Shown: positions 27,598 to 37,379, numbered from the stretch's first letter. The stretch is 64,000 bases of DNA from AWTP1-13 sp963840445 (GCA_963840445.1 CAWIZC010000032.1:656370-720369); one strand, 5' to 3'. Numbers and translations: made by a program. Notes: generated by a model from the letters alone, not told the origin.

Positions 27598-29883
27598 ATG
27601 CGCAGCGCGTCGGTCATCAACGCAACCCTTACAGCAACGGAGTACCTAAACACACCAGAGCAGACAGGCCGGACTGCACCGGGCACCTTCTCGCGGGTTG
27701 AGAACGCTTCCGGCAGGGATCCCGCAAACGGTTGGCTAGCACCAGAGGCCGCGCCCGCAGTCGATAGCGGCCTATGGGCGCTTGCGGCAGTTGCAAGCCA
27801 TTACAGAATCGCTGCTCACCCCGCCCAGCTAGCGCACGACCTCGGCCTGCGAGGGCGTCTAAGCAACAATGAGGACATCGTTCGTGCGGCCCGACGCCTC
27901 GGATTGAAGGCCAAGCTGCTGCAAGGACAGCACCTTGTGCGGTTAACTTCCACCCCGTTGCCTGTGATTTTAGCACTCTCGGATGGCGGTTTTGTCATTC
28001 TCACCCATCGACTTGCGGATGGCCGCTACCGGCTCGTGGACCCGACGATGCCGGGCGGCAGGATTGATACTCCGGAGTCGTTGGTCAAGCGCTGGTCAGG
28101 CGGGATCATTCTAGTAACGCGCCGCATCGGCGGTGCGGGTGCCAATCCCGGTACCTTCAATTTTCAATGGTTTGTTGCTTCGATCGGGCGTTATCGGCGC
28201 CCGCTTGCCCATGTGCTTCTGGCTTCCTTGTTCATTCAACTGTTCGCGCTGATCACCCCTTTGTTCTTCCAGGTTGTCATCGACAAAGTGCTGCCACACA
28301 AGAGTCTTTCCACCCTCATCGTTATGGTTGTTGGCCTGTTGCTGGTCGGAGCTTTTGACGTCGTTCTCCAATTCTTGCGCTCCTATGCGCTGAACCATAC
28401 GACGTGTCGCATCGATGTGGAACTTGGTGCGCGGCTATTCGACCACCTGCTGAAGCTGCCACTCGCCTATTTTGAGACGCGACCGGCGGGTCAAACAGTG
28501 GCTCGCGTCCGCGAGCTCGAAACGGTTCGTGCGTTTCTGACCGGTCAGGGGCTTTCATCTATTATCGATCTCCTATTCGCGGTCATTTTTGTCTCCGTTC
28601 TATTTATCTACTCGCCGTGTTTGACATTGATTGTTCTGGCATGCACCCCTTTTTACATTCTCATTGCAATGATAGTCCGGCCCATACTGCGGCAGCGCAT
28701 AAATGAGCGTTTCAGTTGCGGGGCTGCTAGTCAGCAATTCCTGGTCGAGTCGGTCGTCGGCATGCAGACGCTGAAAGCGGCGGCGGTGGAACCCGTGCTG
28801 CGCAACGAGTGGGAGGACAAGCTAGCCGCGTATGTCAAAACGTCATTCCAGGCGGCCAATCTGGCGAGCTTGGGACAGAACGCGATCCAGTACGTCAACA
28901 AGGTAACGACCGTCCTTGTCATCCTCTTCGGCGCTCACGCAGTCATAGGCGGCGACATGACCATTGGCGCCTTGGTGGCGTTCACCATGATCATGAGCAA
29001 CGCGACAGCGCCGATCTTACGGCTGTCTCAGCTCTGGCAAGACTTCCAACAGGTGCAAATCTCGGTCGACCGCCTCGGCGACATCTTGAGATGCCCACCC
29101 GAGACCCAGCCGCTCGCATCTAACAGTCTGCCGGCCGTTAGGGGAGCCATCAAGTTCGCCAATGTGGATTTTCGCTATCGAGCGGATGGTCCAGTCGTTC
29201 TCCAGGGCATAAACCTCGAAATTGACGAGGGAGAGGTCGTCGGCATTGTCGGTCCCTCAGGCTCTGGAAAATCCACACTGACGAAACTCATTCAGCGCCT
29301 CTATCGGCCCGAGCGCGGCCACATCTTCATCGACGGTATTGACGCTGCCCAAGTTGATACAGCCTGGCTTAGGCGCCAAATTGGCGTAGTGCTGCAAGAA
29401 AATCTCCTGTTCAATCGCTCTATTCACGACAACATCGCACTGGCCAGTCCGGGGCTGTCGCGGAACGCAGTAATCGCGGCAGCAAGGCTGGCAGGCGCTG
29501 ACGAGTTCATTCGTGATCTCCCACTCGGCTACGACACGCCGGTCGAAGAACGCGGAGCGAATCTTTCGGCCGGGCAGCGGCAGCGGATCGCCATTGCCCG
29601 CGCACTGGTCACGCAACCACGCCTATTGATACTCGACGAAGCGACCAGCGCGCTCGACTACGAGAGCGAGCAGATTATTCATACCAACATGCGTGAAATG
29701 GCACGGGGCAGGACCGTTATCATCATTGCCCACCGGCTGGCCGCCGTGCGCGGTTGTGATCGTATCGTAGTTATTAAGGGTGGGAGAATTGTCGAGCAGG
29801 GCACTCATGAGGAGCTCCGTGAGCGCACGGGCGGAGCCTATGCCAAGCTCTGGGAAATTCAGGTCTTTAGTACGAAGGAGTGA
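27598..29883 (+). CDS. type I secretion ABC transporter (HlyB-like, C39-like domain)
   Basis: The protein has a ~130-residue N-terminal C39-like domain, a six-helix ABC exporter domain (from about residue 190) and an ATPase with Walker A GPSGSGKST (~552-560), signature LSAGQRQRIAIARAL, Walker B LLILDEATSALD and H-loop IIAHR. In the C39 domain the catalytic-cysteine position reads DSGLWAL, so it is a non-proteolytic C39-like domain as in HlyB, which binds the unfolded substrate. Start codons are possible at GTG 27586 or ATG 27598. It forms the inner-membrane engine of a type I system with the HlyD partner that overlaps its stop codon. No TolC gene is in the window. Confidence 0.92.
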   Translation: MRSASVINATLTATEYLNTPEQTGRTAPGTFSRVENASGRDPANGWLAPEAAPAVDSGLWALAAVASHYRIAAHPAQLAHDLGLRGRLSNNEDIVRAARRLGLKAKLLQGQHLVRLTSTPLPVILALSDGGFVILTHRLADGRYRLVDPTMPGGRIDTPESLVKRWSGGIILVTRRIGGAGANPGTFNFQWFVASIGRYRRPLAHVLLASLFIQLFALITPLFFQVVIDKVLPHKSLSTLIVMVVGLLLVGAFDVVLQFLRSYALNHTTCRIDVELGARLFDHLLKLPLAYFETRPAGQTVARVRELETVRAFLTGQGLSSIIDLLFAVIFVSVLFIYSPCLTLIVLACTPFYILIAMIVRPILRQRINERFSCGAASQQFLVESVVGMQTLKAAAVEPVLRNEWEDKLAAYVKTSFQAANLASLGQNAIQYVNKVTTVLVILFGAHAVIGGDMTIGALVAFTMIMSNATAPILRLSQLWQDFQQVQISVDRLGDILRCPPETQPLASNSLPAVRGAIKFANVDFRYRADGPVVLQGINLEIDEGEVVGIVGPSGSGKSTLTKLIQRLYRPERGHIFIDGIDAAQVDTAWLRRQIGVVLQENLLFNRSIHDNIALASPGLSRNAVIAAARLAGADEFIRDLPLGYDTPVEERGANLSAGQRQRIAIARALVTQPRLLILDEATSALDYESEQIIHTNMREMARGRTVIIIAHRLAAVRGCDRIVVIKGGRIVEQGTHEELRERTGGAYAKLWEIQVFSTKE

Positions 29884-31568
29884 AAGTGAAAACGTGGCTC
29901 CTGGCCACCACTGGTGTGCTTGTCCCGGCCTCAATCTGCTTCCTTGCGGGGCCAGACGCGGCACGGCAGTTTGGCGTGCAATTACCCGCCGCCATGATCC
30001 CGGCCGCGCTCGGCTTGCTGCTTATCGTTCTTGCCCCAGTGTGGTGGCCGAAGGCGGCCCTGATGACGTGGAGGATGCCGCCGCGCCCAGGCACGCCTGC
30101 GCCTGAGACCACCCTGGGTGCCCCACCTTCACAGGTCCCGTTACGCGCGGCGGCCACCAAAAAGCCACCGCTTTCCCCGGTCGACCGGGAATTCTTGCCG
30201 GCTGCTCTGGAGCTCGTGGAAACACCCACCTCGCCGATCACCGTTGCCTTGATCTGGTGCATTTGCCTTGGCTTCGCCAGCGCGCTGGCATGGTCCTATT
30301 TCGGCCATCTCGATATCCACGCGGTCGCTCAAGGCAAGATCCAGCCAAGCGGCCGTTCGAAAATCGTGCAGTCTTTGGAGCCTGGGAGGATTGCCGCAAT
30401 CCTGGTCGAGAATGGCATGCGGGTAAGCGCGGGCGACACCCTGCTGGAGCTCGACGCCACGGAAACCTCGGCCGACCAGACTGCGCAAGCACGGGAGCTG
30501 GAGGCGACAGAAGCGGAAGCGGCGCGGCGTGGAATTGCGGTTGCAATCGCACGGAGCACGAGTCTCGCCCTTCAATCTATTCCATTCAAGCCTACAACCA
30601 CCGACAGCGTCAGAACACGCGAGCAGAGCGTGCTAGCAGCCGAGATCTCGCAGCTCGCATCCGCCCGCAACAGTCTTAAGGCGCAGCTAGACGAGCGGGC
30701 GGCGCAACGACAGCGCCTCATGATGAGCATCAGCGCCCGCACAAAGCTTGTCTCCTTCTTGCAGGAGCGCGTCGCCATGCGCGACGCCATTGACACCCAA
30801 TGGCAGGGATACCGGGGCAAGGTGATCGACGCGCTGCAGGAATACGAGCGCGAAAGAACCAATCTCGCCGGAGAGCAGGGTCAGCTTATCGAGAATGATG
30901 CCGCCCACTATTCGCTAGAGCGGAAGATCGAAGAGCTTGTTTCCGAATTCGCAATGCAGCAGACGCAGAAGCTGGCCGAAGTGGAGCGAAAACGCGACCA
31001 GCTCGAACAGGAGTTCATCAAGGCGCAGAGCAAGAATGAGCGAATGCGGCTGAGCGCTCCAACCGATGGCATCGTCCAGCAACTCGCCATCGCCACCGTG
31101 GGCCAAGTTGTTAGCAGCGGCCATCCGCTGATGACCATTGTTCCACTCGACACGCCTGTCGAAGTCGAAGCACTCGTCCAGAACAAGGATGTCGGCTTTG
31201 TCGAAATCGGCCAGACAGTGACGGTCAAGGTCGACGCTTTCCCCTTCACTCGCTACGGCACGATACAGGGCACCATCATGAATATCTCCAGAGATGGCGT
31301 CGACGAAAAGACCGCTGCCAATCTCAGCGACGCGGCAGGAGTCACCCGACCGCAGGCGCCGTCCGCCGCAACACCGTCAGCGCAGAACTTGGTGTTCCCA
31401 GCACGAATTGCCATCCTTCGACAGTCGATCTTGGTCGACGGTAAAGAAATTAGGTTGCTGCCCGGCATGGCGGTAACCGCTGAGATCAGCACTGGGCAAC
31501 GCCGCGCCATCGACTACGTGTTAGGTCCGTTGCGTGAAATACAGGCTTCGTCGTGGCACGAACGGTGA
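29880..31568 (+). CDS. HlyD-family type I secretion membrane fusion protein
   Basis: The start GTG overlaps the ABC gene stop (GTGA); a GTG six bases on with an aaggag site in front is an alternative. Two N-terminal hydrophobic segments precede the HlyD pattern: a membrane anchor (ALAWSYFGHLDIHAVAQGKI), IQPSGRSKIVQSLEPGRIAA with VENGMRVSAGDTLLEL (lipoyl half-motif), a long coiled coil (~210-370) and a C-terminal beta-barrel (VGQVVSSGHPLMTIVP). At 562 residues it is about 120 longer than HlyD, the excess being N-terminal. It bridges the inner-membrane ABC protein to an outer-membrane TolC-type channel. Confidence 0.9.
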   Translation: MKVKTWLLATTGVLVPASICFLAGPDAARQFGVQLPAAMIPAALGLLLIVLAPVWWPKAALMTWRMPPRPGTPAPETTLGAPPSQVPLRAAATKKPPLSPVDREFLPAALELVETPTSPITVALIWCICLGFASALAWSYFGHLDIHAVAQGKIQPSGRSKIVQSLEPGRIAAILVENGMRVSAGDTLLELDATETSADQTAQARELEATEAEAARRGIAVAIARSTSLALQSIPFKPTTTDSVRTREQSVLAAEISQLASARNSLKAQLDERAAQRQRLMMSISARTKLVSFLQERVAMRDAIDTQWQGYRGKVIDALQEYERERTNLAGEQGQLIENDAAHYSLERKIEELVSEFAMQQTQKLAEVERKRDQLEQEFIKAQSKNERMRLSAPTDGIVQQLAIATVGQVVSSGHPLMTIVPLDTPVEVEALVQNKDVGFVEIGQTVTVKVDAFPFTRYGTIQGTIMNISRDGVDEKTAANLSDAAGVTRPQAPSAATPSAQNLVFPARIAILRQSILVDGKEIRLLPGMAVTAEISTGQRRAIDYVLGPLREIQASSWHER

Positions 31569-32132
31569 GAACCTCAAGGTGACACAAGTGATTCGTGGGA
31601 CACACAGAACCGATTTTCGGATGCCTGGCTGGGGCCTGGTCTCCCGGACGAAGCGCTTCGGCGCGGAAGTCGACAACCCCTTTGTGCCATGTGTGGACGG
31701 CTCCGTGTTGGCAAGGACTTTTTCTGTACGTCGCAGGTCTGGTCGGAGCAGCCATGTGTTCGGCCTGTTGATGCAGCTCGCATGGCCGCTGGCCATAATG
31801 CCCTCCGCGGATCAGGTCCCGATCAAAACCTCGCATTCTGAGATGCTCTGGCACTAGTGGGTTGTTCTGATCTCCGGATCGACCGGATCTGCATTACGTG
31901 CTGTTTGTCCTTTCCAACCTTCACATCACGTCGGCTGACCGACGCGATCTCGCTTATCGCGCCAACGCGGCAGGCTCCCTGTAGCGCTCGCTGTTGCTCA
32001 TCATGGCCCAGGCCACGAGACGCATCTTCTAGTGATGAGCGCACTAGCTTCGCTGTGCACGGGCTTGGCCGCCATGTTTCGGACCACCAAGTCCGTAGAC
32101 TGCCCCCTGCTTGTTAAGGGGGAGCGGTACCC
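31569..32132. other. intergenic stretch, 564 bases
   Basis: No gene is supported. Overlapping frames on both strands are present around 31.5-31.86 kb, but none has a recognised motif. A 15-base near-palindromic ccggatcgaccggat lies at about 31875. It may hold the operon's transcription end, but no clear hairpin with a T-run was found. Confidence 0.35.
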
Positions 32133-32339
32133 ATGTTCCAACCCCGCGCTTTTGCGAGCGTTGTCCTTTCGCTCCTGACGAGCTGTGCTACCTCCACGCC
32201 CGATAAATGGGAGCGCCTCGACGGTCGCCGCGCCCATGAAGGAACGGTCAAAATTGCAATCGCCAATTGTCAGGACGCGCCCGAAGGGGGCGTCGAAGAG
32301 TGCATGAAGCGATGGGGCTATAAGCCAGCCAAGGAATAG
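32133..32339 (+). CDS. small putative lipoprotein
   Basis: The 68-residue product begins MFQPRAFASVVLSLLTSC, a short signal peptide with a lipobox (LLTSC), so Cys18 would be lipidated and anchored in a membrane. The mature part has two more cysteines (ANCQDAP and EECMKRWGY). There is a purine-rich tract (gggggagcgg) just upstream of the ATG. No family is recognised. It is isolated from neighbours on the same strand. Confidence 0.6.
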   Translation: MFQPRAFASVVLSLLTSCATSTPDKWERLDGRRAHEGTVKIAIANCQDAPEGGVEECMKRWGYKPAKE

Positions 32340-32554
32340 ACGCTATTTAGCGGCTGTCAGCCTCACATGCGATGTCGCGCTACACGAACGCGAACCTGCA
32401 CGAGAGTGTGCGATAGCGGACATCCTATAACCATGCCGACAATGCAGACGCGCGATAGGCCATATGGCAGCGCTCACGAGCCGCCATTCGCCTCGACTTG
32501 TTAGGTAGGCTGCGATAGCGTGAGCCACCGAAAGTTGCGTCCGCGTAATCGCAA

Positions 32555-32794
32555 ATGATTTATCTGTTCGAGTTCGCGTCTTGTGGCTTGTTCGCGTTGT
32601 CGAATGACAAAACCGGCGCCAATGTCGTGCGTTTGGATCGCGACGGGTTCTGGCTCCTTCGAACGGAGCTGTCACCACAAGTGGTTCGGTCTCATTTTGC
32701 CGACGCCATGCAGACCTTGAATGCCAACGGTTTTTGCGTCCTCGATCACCACGAGGCTTGGCGCGTCGAAAGCCACATCAGCACACTGCACTGA
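32555..32794 (+). CDS. hypothetical protein, 79 residues
   Basis: The frame encodes a mixed-composition protein with GANVVRLDRDGFWLLRTELS and a C-terminal FCVLDHHEAWRVESH segment. There is no signal peptide, and no family is recognised. Codon use looks ordinary for the window. It stops 11 bases before the end of the convergent hypothetical gene. Moderate support only. Confidence 0.4.
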   Translation: MIYLFEFASCGLFALSNDKTGANVVRLDRDGFWLLRTELSPQVVRSHFADAMQTLNANGFCVLDHHEAWRVESHISTLH

Positions 32795-32805
32795 TCACGC
32801 CGTTT

Positions 32806-33060
32806 CTATTCCCGCAATCGGTTTACGAGTGCCTGCAGCACGATCATCAGCTCGTTTGCCGCAGCTCGGCATTGCCGCCGACTAGACGGATCATCCGTCA
32901 ACGCTGAAATCTGTTCCTCAAACTTCGTCAGGCTTATTTTGATTGCCGCAAGATGTTCGGCCTCTGGAAAATGCATAGCTTCCCCCGCCAATCGAAGAAG
33001 TTTCTCTAGCCCCTGAGATGCCCCACGCGAGACTATGCCAATGCGATCGGGCGCGCCCAC
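32806..33060 (-). CDS. hypothetical helical protein, 84 residues
   Basis: The product is predicted to be mostly helical (SQGLEKLLRLAGEAMHFPE, then KISLTKFEEQISALTDD and LMIVLQALVNRLRE), like small DUF-type proteins of rhizobia. No motif is recognised. It is convergent with the 79-residue gene. Reality is plausible because of the amphipathic helices, but unproven. Confidence 0.4.
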   Translation of the reverse strand: MGAPDRIGIVSRGASQGLEKLLRLAGEAMHFPEAEHLAAIKISLTKFEEQISALTDDPSSRRQCRAAANELMIVLQALVNRLRE

Positions 33061-33254
33061 TCACGATAGCGCGAGCGTACGACCGAGACGAATACTGCGA
33101 GCAGGACGCAAACGCGCTTTCCGGTCGGCTAGTAGTTGCCGACCCCTTCATCTCGGGCAGCGGTGGCACCCGCCCCATCGGTCGGCCGATCTCTGGCCGT
33201 GGCGGCGGATATCATCGTGCTGGTCGTCTTCTCTACGCGCACGGCTCATTTGCT

Positions 33255-33311
33255 GCATAGCGGATTGCTACCGGCGCAAACCCACACGGCCCACCCGTCC
33301 TACACGGGTCA
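33255..33311. repeat. 57-base dispersed repeat, copy 1, with terminal hairpin
   Basis: This segment matches 63846-63902 at 55 of 57 positions. It ends with the inverted repeat acccgt-cctac-acgggt, able to form a 6-base-pair hairpin. Copy 1 ends one base from the stop codon of the minus-strand acyltransferase-like gene, so it lies in that gene's 3' flank and could act as a transcript-stabilising or terminating structure. Confidence 0.75.
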
Positions 33312-33312
33312 A

Positions 33313-34530
33313 TCAGAGGTAGCTCCACCACCATTCCCGGCTGCTCTGCTTCAGCGCCGCCAACCACCGGCACAGCGGGTAGAGCGCCACCACGACGATG
33401 AGCCAAACGCCATAGAGACCGTACAGCGGGAGGCCATAGCCGGCAGGCTTCTGCAGCGGAAAGCCAGTGAGCAGAAAAGACGCATCGCCAAACGCCACCG
33501 CCGCGTAGATCAGCGCCAGCAGGTGGATCAGATAGATGTGGGCGATGTAGTAGAGAAACGGCACGCGCCCGAAGGTGGTGATGCAATCGGCCAGCTGGCC
33601 GCGCGCGCTTTCCAACACGGCCAGCAGCATCAGCGCCGGGCCCAGGGTCATGCTCAGATAGAGCAGCGACGGCGGATACTTCTCACAATTGATGAACGAC
33701 AGCAGCGTCGCCAGCCAACCATCCTGGATCGCCCATGCTGCCGGATCGCCGTAGAGGTTGGTCGCGCGCAGTACGACAAATCCCAGCGTGATTGCAGCAC
33801 CCAGCCTGATCAGCAAGCGGCGGCGAGCCTCGTGCTCAAACTGCATGACCGGGCCCAGTGCATAGCCTGCGGCCATCACGCCGACCCACGGGACGAGCGA
33901 GTAAAGTGGATACACGCCTCCACTTTGCGCTTTCAGGAGCGCCGGCTGATGCAGGAAGTTCCAGACCCACGCGGCCGAGCCGAACGCCTGGGCGTGGATG
34001 CTGTCGAGCAGATTGTGTCCCGCAATCATGGCAACGCCGACGGTGCCGATCGCCCAGCGCGGCAGATAGACGAGTGCCGCCAGCACCACCATCGAGGCGC
34101 CGAGCACCCAGATGACCTGGAAGACGAAGAAATCGAACGTAAAGTTGAACCTCCAGCCGAACCGCACGACCGTCAGCTCGATGACGATCAGCCACAACCC
34201 GCGCGTCAGCAGGAAGCGGCTCACCTCGGCGGTGCTGCGTCCGCGCGCGCCATATAGATGGGCGGAGACGCCGCCAAGCAGAATGAAGGTCGGCGCGCAG
34301 AAGTGCGTGAGCCAGCGCGTCAGAAACAGCGCCGGATCGGCCACGTCGCGCGGGTTGGCGCCGCTGGCGCCGAAGAAGTCGCGCGTGTGATCCAGCGCCA
34401 TCACCACCATGACCAGGCCCCGCAGCAGGTCGACGGCGTTGATGCGGGTCCTCACGCCGCTGACGACACTTTGCGCCCAGCTGTCCGACCGGATCGGCAC
34501 CTCGCTATCGAAACCGCGCACCGAGCTCAT
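33313..34530 (-). CDS. acyltransferase-like membrane protein (DUF1624/HGSNAT catalytic-like)
   Basis: Starting at 34530 (MSSVRGFDSEV), the ~405-residue protein shows RINAVDLLRGLVMVVMALDH near its N-terminus and THFCAPTFILLGGVSAHLYG, the signature of the heparan-alpha-glucosaminide N-acetyltransferase-like family (DUF1624). About ten membrane helices follow. Family members are thought to move acyl groups across membranes; the bacterial substrate is unknown. An upstream frame to 34659 is Arg/Ser-rich and disfavoured. It stands alone, with the hairpin-bearing repeat just after its stop. Confidence 0.82.
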   Translation of the reverse strand: MSSVRGFDSEVPIRSDSWAQSVVSGVRTRINAVDLLRGLVMVVMALDHTRDFFGASGANPRDVADPALFLTRWLTHFCAPTFILLGGVSAHLYGARGRSTAEVSRFLLTRGLWLIVIELTVVRFGWRFNFTFDFFVFQVIWVLGASMVVLAALVYLPRWAIGTVGVAMIAGHNLLDSIHAQAFGSAAWVWNFLHQPALLKAQSGGVYPLYSLVPWVGVMAAGYALGPVMQFEHEARRRLLIRLGAAITLGFVVLRATNLYGDPAAWAIQDGWLATLLSFINCEKYPPSLLYLSMTLGPALMLLAVLESARGQLADCITTFGRVPFLYYIAHIYLIHLLALIYAAVAFGDASFLLTGFPLQKPAGYGLPLYGLYGVWLIVVVALYPLCRWLAALKQSSREWWWSYL

Positions 34531-34758
34531 GCTCTTGCTCCGTCTTGCTTCTGTTGAAAATCGGCTCGCTGCTACGCCGACTTCAATCAGAACCCCCCAC
34601 ACGAGCCTCAAGGGACTGACGCCGAACGAATTTGTTAGGAGGTCCCACCATGGCCACAACCAGAACTGACTCTCGTTATGAATGAGTACCCGTCGGGGTG
34701 AGAGTCATCGGGTTTGTTAGCTCTTCCCAATCGTCGTCTTCTCTGCTGCTTGGTTTAC

Positions 34759-35406
34759 TCATGAACCTGATGTGATTTGGTCAGACGGCCGAGGCTTGGC
34801 GGGCGCGGCAACGTGTACCGTGGGAAAGGATTTCTCGAGTTTGGCGAGCGTAACATCCTCGCCGCTCACCCTCACCGTGTACCCGGCACGACGAGCAAGC
34901 CCTATCATCAGCCCGTTGGTGAGCAGTGTGTCGGCAACCATGCGGCAGATGCCTGATGCGGCCGCCTGCCGCTCCAGACGATCTAGCAGGGCGCGGGCGA
35001 TACCGAAGGCCTGCCAATCGTCGGCGACGGAGATGGCAAACTCGCAGGTGGCCGGGTCGCTATCGTCGATAACGTATCTCGCCTCGCCGATCATGGTCTC
35101 GTGTCCGTCATCGAACACCTCGGCCAGCAGCGCTACATGGCTGTAGTAGTCGATGCAGGCAAAGCGCTGTACCAGTGCCTCGGGCAGCTCGTTAAGGCGC
35201 GTCATGAAGCGGCAGTAGCGCGCCTGGGCAGACAGGGAGCGGAAAAACGCGCGCAGCAACTCCGCGTCCTGGGGCAGGGTGGGGCGAATGGTGACGCGGC
35301 TGCCGTCAGCCACACGCACCACGTCGATCAGGTGCACCGGATACCGGGGGATGGTGTAGGTGATGGCAGTATGCCTTCTAGGCTCAGTAGTAGCGGCTGA
35401 ACGCAC
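34759..35406 (-). CDS. GNAT-family acetyltransferase
   Basis: The 215-residue product has RVTIRPTLPQDAELLRAFF at the start of the domain, then EFAISVADDWQAFGIARALL, where the acetyl-CoA loop R/Q-x-x-G-x-G/A is recognisable, and a C-terminal AGYTVRVSGED. It resembles the GNAT domains of single-domain protein acetyltransferases. The ATG at 35406 lies 23 bases inside the preceding DUF1127 gene, so the two are probably one operon. Substrate unknown. Confidence 0.75.
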   Translation of the reverse strand: MRSAATTEPRRHTAITYTIPRYPVHLIDVVRVADGSRVTIRPTLPQDAELLRAFFRSLSAQARYCRFMTRLNELPEALVQRFACIDYYSHVALLAEVFDDGHETMIGEARYVIDDSDPATCEFAISVADDWQAFGIARALLDRLERQAAASGICRMVADTLLTNGLMIGLARRAGYTVRVSGEDVTLAKLEKSFPTVHVAAPAKPRPSDQITSGS

Positions 35407-35629
35407 GGTCGCGGGCGGCGCCTACCCTCACCGCGCCCGTGATGCTGGAGCGCGTGACGCCGATGTCCTTAAGCTGCCGGTCGTCCAGTACCCCGAGCTG
35501 GGCGATTGCCGCCTGCTCGATGCGCCAAGTTATATAGGCCACCCACCAGCGCGTTAGCATGGCCCGCAACCGGCCAAGGCCGGAAGGTGAAAACATGCCT
35601 TGCGCCGCTGCACTCGAATTCGTGCTCAT
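35384..35629 (-). CDS. DUF1127 domain protein
   Basis: From ATG 35629 the product ends with TWRIEQAAIAQLGVLDDRQLKDIGVTRSSI..AVRVG, the DUF1127 (YjiS-like) core of small alphaproteobacterial proteins. Some DUF1127 proteins bind RNA or act in phosphate and stress responses; this one's role is unknown. An alternative ATG lies 12 bases upstream (35641). It overlaps the GNAT gene start. Confidence 0.8.
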   Translation of the reverse strand: MSTNSSAAAQGMFSPSGLGRLRAMLTRWWVAYITWRIEQAAIAQLGVLDDRQLKDIGVTRSSITGAVRVGAARDRAFSRYY

Positions 35630-35641
35630 TACCGTCTCCAT

Positions 35642-36358
35642 CGCGCGTGTTCGTTGATAGTCGGGGGCTCCGGCCTGAACGAATGTTGGAGCAGACCCGA
35701 TCGGCGCGAGCGCTTTTTTGGCGGTAGCGCACTCGCATGACCGCGCATCGCCTCATCAACCAGAATTTGCCTCGGACCGAAATCAGCCGGACGTACTGCG
35801 GCGTTTCGGTCGGTAACGGCGATGTGTGGCCAGAAATAACCACAATTCGGCACAGGAATTGGGACGTAGCCGCCTTGATAGGTCCGGCCCAGTACTTCCG
35901 TATTGTCTGCTTTTTGCGTGGGTCTCCGCAGATCGTGTCAGCGCGCCGTCATGACCTGGCTCGTTATCGGGGCCGTCTTCCTCTGCACTCTATTGTTGGT
36001 GTCTTTGCCGCTCCTCGTGCAAGCGGTCCATCACGCGTAGGCGTCTGAAAGCGTCTAGTATTCTGCGCGCTGACAACCACCGCGTCGGCTTCGGCGGTAG
36101 GTGTGGGCGAAGACGTGAACGATGCAATCACGGCCACAGCGTGGTGGTGTTGGCTTTGGAGGACGCTTGAGGGCCATGATCGCTCAACGTGAGGGGCCCT
36201 ATGGGTCTTGGGGCGAGGCCCCCCGAACACCACGTTCTCCCGCACCACATCAACACTCGTCACAAGCGGGTGATGCCGCAGAATATTTGTTGGCCTCGGA
36301 GAGTCAGTCTGTGGTGTAAGGCCGACGTTGTTGGCCTCGAAACCAAAGGGTCCTCTGC
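35642..36358. other. intergenic stretch, 717 bases
   Basis: No gene is supported on either strand; the frames present are short and arginine- or proline-biased. It must contain promoters for the DUF1127/GNAT pair (minus) and the histidine phosphatase (plus). No repeat or terminator was recognised. Confidence 0.4.
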
Positions 36359-36974
36359 ATGAAGATCATCCTGTCTGCTTTGATGCTGGCGATTTTGGCC
36401 TTAGCTCCGGCCCCAGCTTTTGCGCAGTCGGCCAACAAGGAACTGGCCCAGGCGCTGCGAGCAGGTGGATATGTTGTACTCGTGCGGCATGGCGCAAAGC
36501 AACCAAGCCGACACCGATCCGTTCAATCTCAGCGATATCGCCAAACAACGCAATCTCAATGAGAAAGGCAAGGAGCTGGCGCGGACCTTCGGCGACGCGA
36601 TCCGTTCAGCGGGCGTACCGGTCGGAGAGGTCTATACCAGTCAGTTCAATCGCGCCTACGAGACCGCAGTGCTGGCCGGGTTCAAGGACATCGAGACGAC
36701 CCCCGATCTCAGCGAAGGCGGACTGGTGGTCACGCCGGACGAGAACAGCCGGCGGGCCAAGGCGCTTCGCGACATGCTGGCCACCGAGCCCGAAAAGGGC
36801 AAGAACAACATTCTCATCACTCACAAGCCAAATATCGTCGACGCGCTCGGCAAGGACTGGTTCGATGTCCGTGAGGGCGAGGCCTCCATCTTCAAGCCGG
36901 AAGGCGGCAAGTATCGCCTTGTGGCGCGTGTGCAGATGGAAGAGTGGCCGACGATCGCAGCTGCAGCCCACTAA
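36359..36974 (+). pseudogene. periplasmic histidine phosphatase (SixA/PGAM-like), frameshifted
   Basis: The ATG at 36359 starts a signal peptide (MKIILSALMLAILALAPA…, cleavage after AFA) and the catalytic YVVLVRHGA motif. After that the homologous reading moves to another frame (NQADTDPFNLSDIAKQRNL, EVYTSQFNRAYETA, NILITHKPNIVDALG). One extra A in gcaaagc near 36497 restores the frame. The RHG phosphohistidine and the later H (THKPN) are both present, so the intact enzyme would be a secreted phosphatase of the branch 2 histidine phosphatases. Real mutation or homopolymer error cannot be told apart. Confidence 0.75.
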
Positions 36975-36986
36975 GGAACCGCCCCC

Positions 36987-37379
36987 ATGCGTGGCATCGT
37001 GATCGCCAAGATGATTGGGCTGGCGGCGTTCGGGCTGTATTTGGCAATTGGCCTGACCCAACCCACCGGGCGTTCGTCATCATTAACATATCATGGCATT
37101 GGCATTGCTGCCTTCGTCGGTGTGGCGCCATTCCTGTCGCCTGCTGATGCCAGACAAGCAGGAGGTGGTGCGCAGGCGGATGGCGGCGGCCACGTTGCCT
37201 ACCGTGCTCCTGCCGGGGCGGTCGTGCACGTCGTCGCGCGCGCTGTTGGAGGCGCTCACTCTCTCACCTCCTGCGCCTATCAGTACGGCCGCTGGCAGGC
37301 TACCGCGAGCACGTACTGGCGCGATCTCTACTATCTATGCACGAAAGCTTCTGATGCTGCTGACGAGACCCTCGATTGA
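36987..37379 (+). CDS. hypothetical protein with N-terminal hydrophobic segment
   Basis: The 130-codon frame starts 12 bases after the phosphatase stop. It encodes a hydrophobic N-terminus (IVIAKMIGLAAFGLYLAIGL) and a C-terminal SCAYQYGRWQATASTYWRDLYYLC with a possible disulfide pair. It could be an exported protein co-transcribed with the phosphatase. An overlapping frame of similar length exists from 37093, so the coding call is only moderate. No family recognised. Confidence 0.4.
   Translation: MRGIVIAKMIGLAAFGLYLAIGLTQPTGRSSSLTYHGIGIAAFVGVAPFLSPADARQAGGGAQADGGGHVAYRAPAGAVVHVVARAVGGAHSLTSCAYQYGRWQATASTYWRDLYYLCTKASDAADETLD

Noticed and set aside
31486..31857. Frames on both strands downstream of the HlyD gene
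   Set aside because: Neither has a motif I can name; composition is shadow-like, so no gene is called.
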